Assembly: GCA_018268355.1 (NCBI GenBank)
Contig: JAFDWR010000001.1
Coordinates: forward strand, 831,858-895,857
DNA from: Armatimonadota bacterium
GTDB lineage: Bacteria; Armatimonadota; Fimbriimonadia; Fimbriimonadales; Fimbriimonadaceae
Reading direction: 5' to 3'
DNA length: 64,000 nt
Each line of letters starts with the position of its first letter. Positions within the stretch are counted from its first letter, which is position 1. The translations under genes and the position numbers were made by a program. The notes beneath the pieces were generated by a model. That model was not told the DNA's origin, searched no databases, and saw only the letters and a list, made by a program, of their open reading frames with translations. Positions 60,472 to 64,000 of the stretch are shown one piece after another.

Positions 60472-61523
60472 GGCCCCTCTTGCTCGACAAGATCGCGAGC
60501 GTCACCCTCAATTGCAACCTCCGTCGCGAGGTGCGTGTGGCCGACGAGTACGCCTGCCGCGAAGGCGACGTCATTGCGGTGCGCCTGCTCACAAGCAAGA
60601 CAAACTACAACGCCCTTGAGCTGAGTACGGGTCGTATGGCTACCCTCAAAGAGGGCGACGTCTTTGCGGGGGCTCTCGGCCACCGAAACGCGGTCCAAGG
60701 CTATGCGGGTCACATCCCCACCGTGCTCAAAACCGGTGATGAGGTCAACCTCCTCAACCTTGGCGGCGTCCTCGGGATCTGCGATTCTCATTCTCCCATC
60801 GTCGGTCCGCCCCACGTCTGCGAGGTCCTCGGCAACGTCCTCACCTTCCCCGACCTGCACTCCCGGCGCGGCGTCCCCGCGAACATCGCGAGCAACTGCC
60901 CCGAACTCGACTCCAAGCTGAGCGACGACCTTCCGCCCATCATCGCGGTGGCAGGGACGAGCATGAACAGCGGCAAGACCGAGGCCTGCCTGACCGTCAT
61001 CCAGCGGCTGGTCCACCACGGTTATAAGGTTTCTGCCGCCAAGGCGACCGGCGTGAGCCTTCGCCGCGACATCCTCGGGATGGAGGATGCAGGGGCGAAG
61101 GAGATCATGATCTTCACCGACCTCGGTGTCGTCACCACCCAGAATTCGAACGCCCCCGGGCTGGCGAGGACGATGCTCAACCGCCTCGCCGCCAACAAGC
61201 CCGACGTGATCGTCCTCGAGCTTGGCGATGGCCTCATCGGCGACTACGGCGTCAGCGCGATCCTCAACGAGAAGGACATCGTCAAAGCCCTCCACTGCAT
61301 CATTCTCGCCGCTGCCGACCCCGTCGGTGCGCTCGGCGGCGTCAACGTCCTCACCGAGCGGCACGGCCGAACGCCGAGCCTGATCACCGGTCCTGCGACC
61401 GACAACATCGCCGGCATCCGCGTCATCGAGCGCGAAACTGGCGTTCGCTCGCTCAACTCTCGACACTCTGCGGCCGAAATCGCCGAGCACCTTCTCAAAT
61501 CCATGGAGCACTCTCATGCCTAA
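60468..61523 (+). CDS. P-loop (SIMIBI-like) protein of unknown function in the arginine operon
   Basis: A 351-residue protein I do not recognise as a known enzyme. The N-terminal part (about 20-130) is beta-rich (DEYACREGDVIAVRLL, LKEGDVFAGALGHRN, GDEVNLLNLGGVLGICD). A P-loop follows: VAGTSMNSGKTEACLTV (GTSMNSGKT, 163-171) with a second acidic strand VIVLELGDGLIGDYGV and TERHGRTPSLITGPATDN. The fold is near dethiobiotin synthetase/DUF1611. DUF1611 includes a D-glutamate N-acetyltransferase (DgcN), so acyl-glutamate chemistry is conceivable. Overlaps both argG and argC. Confidence 0.7.
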   Translation: MRPLLLDKIASVTLNCNLRREVRVADEYACREGDVIAVRLLTSKTNYNALELSTGRMATLKEGDVFAGALGHRNAVQGYAGHIPTVLKTGDEVNLLNLGGVLGICDSHSPIVGPPHVCEVLGNVLTFPDLHSRRGVPANIASNCPELDSKLSDDLPPIIAVAGTSMNSGKTEACLTVIQRLVHHGYKVSAAKATGVSLRRDILGMEDAGAKEIMIFTDLGVVTTQNSNAPGLARTMLNRLAANKPDVIVLELGDGLIGDYGVSAILNEKDIVKALHCIILAAADPVGALGGVNVLTERHGRTPSLITGPATDNIAGIRVIERETGVRSLNSRHSAAEIAEHLLKSMEHSHA

Positions 61524-62565
61524 GAAATCCATCCCTGCCGTCGTGCTTGGCGGCAGCGGCTACGTCGCTGCGGAAATGCTCGGCCAGCTGTTCAACCACC
61601 CGTCATTCTTTGTCGAGACCGTGGTTTCGTCGTCCAACGAAGGCGTCCGCGTGGACGAAGTTTTCCCGCACCTCACCGGCGTGGCAGAAGACCTCACGTT
61701 TGGCTCCATTGAATCGGCCCGATCGCGCATCCAGGGTCGACGGCAGGTCGCCGTGTTCAGCGCGATGCCGCATGGCGAAACCGCCGGAATTCTCGCCGAC
61801 CTTTTGCAGGGTGAATCGGCGGCGAAGGTTGTCGACGTTTCTGCCGACTTCCGCCATGTCGACCCCGAGCTTTATCAATCGATCTACGGAAAGGCTCACC
61901 CCGCTCCTGAGCTCCTGCGCCAATTCCACTGCGGGCTGCCCGACCTCGAAAAGTCCGATCCCGGCGACTTCATCAGTCACCCGGGCTGCTTCTCGACCGG
62001 GATCACCCTCGGGCTTGCGGGTCTCTACGCCGGCAACTGGATCGAGCCGAGCGTCCAGGTGAGCGCGGTGACCGGCAGCACCGGCGCGGGTCGCCAGCCG
62101 GGCGCGGGCACCCACCACCCGCACCGCCAAAGCTCGATGTGGGCGTACCAGCCGCTGGTTCACCGCCACACGCCCGAGATCACTACCCTGCTCAAGCCCT
62201 TTGCGCCGGAGGCCCAGATTGCCTTCGTGCCCCATTCGGGTCCGTTCTCGCGCGGGATCCATTCGACGATCTTTGGGCGATTGCAGACCCCAGCGTGGGC
62301 CAAGGACATCGTCGAGAGCGTCGCCGCATTTTATGCACATTCCCCGTTCATCAAGGTCTCGGAAAAGATGCCGACCCTGAAAGAAGTTGTGGGCACCAAC
62401 CGTTGCCACCTTGGCGTCGCGGTCTCAGGCACTCAGGTGATCGTCACGTCGGTGATGGACAACCTGGTGAAAGGCGCGGGCGGCGGCGCGATTCAGTGGA
62501 TGAACCGCCTCTTTGGACTCGATGAGAAGGAGGGGCTTGTACATGCCGTCCCTGGCTGGATCTAG
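61516..62565 (+). CDS. argC: N-acyl-glutamyl-phosphate reductase (ArgC)
   Basis: A 349-residue reductase that makes the N-acyl-glutamate semialdehyde in arginine synthesis. The NAD(P) fold motif is VVLGGSGYVAAEML, and the catalytic cysteine lies in SHPGCFSTG (HPGC-x-x-T/S form). The segment VTGSTGAGRQPGAGTHHPHR is more like the Bacteroidetes type than the E. coli type from what I remember. Start overlaps the P-loop gene by 8 bp; the last 23 bp overlap argD. No argB or argJ/argE lies in the window; they may follow downstream. Confidence 0.92.
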   Translation: MPKKSIPAVVLGGSGYVAAEMLGQLFNHPSFFVETVVSSSNEGVRVDEVFPHLTGVAEDLTFGSIESARSRIQGRRQVAVFSAMPHGETAGILADLLQGESAAKVVDVSADFRHVDPELYQSIYGKAHPAPELLRQFHCGLPDLEKSDPGDFISHPGCFSTGITLGLAGLYAGNWIEPSVQVSAVTGSTGAGRQPGAGTHHPHRQSSMWAYQPLVHRHTPEITTLLKPFAPEAQIAFVPHSGPFSRGIHSTIFGRLQTPAWAKDIVESVAAFYAHSPFIKVSEKMPTLKEVVGTNRCHLGVAVSGTQVIVTSVMDNLVKGAGGGAIQWMNRLFGLDEKEGLVHAVPGWI

Positions 62566-63691
62566 TCCCGAGGTTCAGGTCTATTCGCGCTTGCCGGTCA
62601 CCCTGGTTCGGGGTGAGGGCTGCCGCGTGTGGGACGAGGATGGCAAGGCTTACCTCGACCTTTACGGCGGCCACGCGGTCGCCGCTCTCGGCTACGGACA
62701 CCCGGCCCTGACCCACGCGATTGCCACCCAAGCCCAGGACCTGCTTTTCCAGACCAACGCGGTGCATCTCCAGGTTCGTGACCGGGCGATTGCGCGCCTC
62801 GTCCAGGCCGCGCCCGAGGGCTTGGATCAGGCCTTTTTGGTGAGCAGCGGTGCGGAGGCGAACGAGAATGCCCTTCGACTCGCGTTCCTGAAGACCAAGC
62901 GGTCGCGCGTCACCGCGCTGACCGGCGCGTTTCATGGCCGCACCGCCGCGGCGGGGGCGATCACCTATGGCAATGCGGGTTGGTTCGGCTTTCCCCAGGC
63001 TCCGTTTGAGGTCGATTGGCTTACTCCCGAGGCTTTCGACGCGATTGAAACCGCAATCACGGCGGACACTGCCGCCGTCATCTTTGAGCCGGTCCAAGGC
63101 GTCGCCGGGGCGGTTGATTTGAGTCCCGAGTTCGCCCAGCGGGTTGCTGCACGGTGCCGCGAGGTTGGCGCCGTATTGATCGTCGATGAGGTCCAAACCG
63201 GAGTGGGACGAACGGGAACCACCTTTGCGGTCGAATGGCTCGGCATCAATCCCGACATCCTCACCACCGCGAAGGGGCTTGGTGGCGGCTTCCCCGTCGC
63301 GGCCGTGCTGTGTAGCGCAGCGATTGGCGATGGAATTGGCAAAGGCACGCTTGGGACGACGTTTGGCGGCGGGCCAGTGGCCTGCGCGGCCATAGAGGCG
63401 GTCCTCGGCGTGGTTGACGAGCCAAGTTTCCTCGCTGCTGTGCGTCGGCGGGCTGAACTCCTCGCCGAGACCGCCCTCGCGGCGGGAGTCCACCGCGTCA
63501 CCGGCATGGGTTTCCTCATGGGTCTCCACGTCGGTCAACCGGCGGGTCCGGTCCGGCAAATGCTCCTTGAGAAGGGCTTCCTCACCGGCGACGCGAAGAA
63601 CCCCGAAGTCGTCCGCCTTTTGCCGCCGCTGATCCTCAGCGACGCGGAAATCGCCGAGTTCGGAACTGCCCTCGCGGAGGTCCTCCGATGA
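62543..63691 (+). CDS. argD: N-acylornithine aminotransferase (ArgD)
   Basis: A 382-residue class III PLP aminotransferase. Motifs: DGKAYLDLYGGHAVAALGYGHP, VSSGAEANENALRLAF, the PLP lysine in TAKGLGGGFPVAAVL and the TTFGGGPVAC substrate loop. It moves the amino group from glutamate to N-acyl-glutamate semialdehyde. I chose ATG 62543 because AGGAGG lies upstream at the right distance; the longer form from 62513 has no added support. The stop overlaps the next start (ATGA). Confidence 0.93.
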   Translation: MPSLAGSSPEVQVYSRLPVTLVRGEGCRVWDEDGKAYLDLYGGHAVAALGYGHPALTHAIATQAQDLLFQTNAVHLQVRDRAIARLVQAAPEGLDQAFLVSSGAEANENALRLAFLKTKRSRVTALTGAFHGRTAAAGAITYGNAGWFGFPQAPFEVDWLTPEAFDAIETAITADTAAVIFEPVQGVAGAVDLSPEFAQRVAARCREVGAVLIVDEVQTGVGRTGTTFAVEWLGINPDILTTAKGLGGGFPVAAVLCSAAIGDGIGKGTLGTTFGGGPVACAAIEAVLGVVDEPSFLAAVRRRAELLAETALAAGVHRVTGMGFLMGLHVGQPAGPVRQMLLEKGFLTGDAKNPEVVRLLPPLILSDAEIAEFGTALAEVLR

Positions 63692-64000
63692 AGCATTTCT
63701 TGAGCCTCAGCCAGTTCACCCGCGACGAGGTCCAGGCCCTCGTCGACCTTGCCCGCGAGCTGAAGGCGAACCCGATTGGCGAGCGGATGCACCGCAAGGT
63801 GGTTGGCCTGCTCTTCATGAACCCGAGCCTCCGAACCCTCGCGAGCTTCCAAGCAGGCGTCGGCCATCAGGGCGGAATATCGGTCGTCATCCAACCCGGC
63901 GCAGGCAGTTGGAGCCTCGAGCTTCGTGATGGCGTGGTGATGGACGGCGAGGCAGTGGAGCATGTGCGCGAGGCGATTCCGGTCCTTGCCTCGTACTGCG
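63688..64000 (+). CDS. N-acylornithine carbamoyltransferase (AOTCase/SOTCase type), 5' part
   Basis: The first 104 residues of a carbamoyltransferase; the rest is beyond the window. It matches N-acetyl/N-succinylornithine carbamoyltransferases rather than ordinary ArgF: FMNPSLRTLASFQAG (the family motif; carbamoyl-phosphate residues Ser, Arg and Thr kept), VVIQPGAGSWSLE, DGVVMDGE and EHVREAIPVL. The residue that sets acetyl versus succinyl preference (Glu92 in Xanthomonas AOTCase, Pro90 in Bacteroides SOTCase) appears here as Val90 by my alignment. Also the last arginine of the SxRTR motif is Leu51. Confidence 0.85.
   Translation, partial: MKHFLSLSQFTRDEVQALVDLARELKANPIGERMHRKVVGLLFMNPSLRTLASFQAGVGHQGGISVVIQPGAGSWSLELRDGVVMDGEAVEHVREAIPVLASYC

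Noticed and set aside
60468-61523. Calling the P-loop protein a DUF1611/DgcN enzyme outright
   Set aside because: The P-loop resembles that family but the characteristic EGQGSL-type segment is replaced by ELGDGLIGDYG and the N-terminal domain differs; only a distant relation can be argued.
1-64000. Mobile elements, prophage genes, CRISPR arrays, tRNA or rRNA genes
   Set aside because: None seen: no transposase or integrase motif, no regularly spaced direct repeats, and no cloverleaf or rRNA-like stretch noticed by eye. A tRNAscan and repeat search would be needed to be certain.

Overview
The window is a dense stretch of about 62% GC bacterial chromosome, with nearly every base coding and most neighbouring genes overlapping by 4 nt (ATGA/GTGA). 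No tRNA, rRNA, CRISPR array, insertion sequence or prophage was seen. The best guess for the host is an Armatimonadota-type bacterium (Fimbriimonadia-like). The reasons are two prepilin-like secreted proteins with the '[26 protein letters not shown]' N-terminus, two PEP-CTERM proteins, a GntR/LacI hybrid regulator beside a prepilin gene, and a SecA with a large NBD2 insertion. This is inference from protein style, not a phylogeny.

Layout. 1-2.7 kb: sugar-nucleotide operon (C-terminus of a mannose-1-P guanylyltransferase, then rmlC/rmlB/long rmlA types). 2.7-12 kb: sigma factor, pckA, OsmC, prepilin-like protein, WecG/TagA glycosyltransferase, cobalamin adenosyltransferase, an acyl-ACP-reductase-like enzyme, a 51-aa mini-gene and a CvfB-like protein. 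12-25 kb: M14 carboxypeptidase, FHA-like membrane protein, plant-type GDP-mannose 3,5-epimerase, amidohydrolase, HAF-repeat PEP-CTERM protein, L,D-transpeptidase, polysaccharide deacetylase, free-standing DsbD-alpha protein, polytopic exporter-like protein, glyA, VanZ. 25-34 kb: tpiA, AmpG-like MFS with an extra domain, serine hydrolase, mntH plus CDF exporter, ECF sigma factor, M24 peptidase. 34-45 kb: rnc-aspC, lone FecCD permease, a five-gene overlapping operon (DUF1854, comF, PAP2, degenerate deacetylase, methyltransferase), pheT without its EMAP domain, TlpA-like thioredoxin. 45-57 kb: leuB, dus, GntR regulator with prepilin and lipoprotein, HExxH secreted protein, a three-member paralogous family of unknown secreted proteins, secA. 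57-64 kb: non-canonical Nramp protein, then an arginine operon argR-argG-[P-loop protein]-argC-argD-argF', cut by the window end.

Main points. (1) The arginine operon encodes an N-acylornithine carbamoyltransferase (non-canonical, AOTCase/SOTCase type) and carries an uncharacterised SIMIBI-like P-loop protein embedded between argG and argC. This looks like a variant acylated-intermediate arginine pathway, possibly with a new enzyme. (2) Many first genes have a -10 hexamer (TANNNT or CATANT) only 5-8 nt before the start codon and no Shine-Dalgarno sequence, which predicts widespread leaderless mRNAs. The most compact case is a 22-bp divergent promoter between aspC and a FecCD permease whose two -10 boxes overlap. 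(3) Clear operators are readable: tandem ArgR-like boxes over the argR promoter, a palindrome between -35 and -10 of mntH, and a 20-bp palindrome at a GntR/LacI-type regulator.
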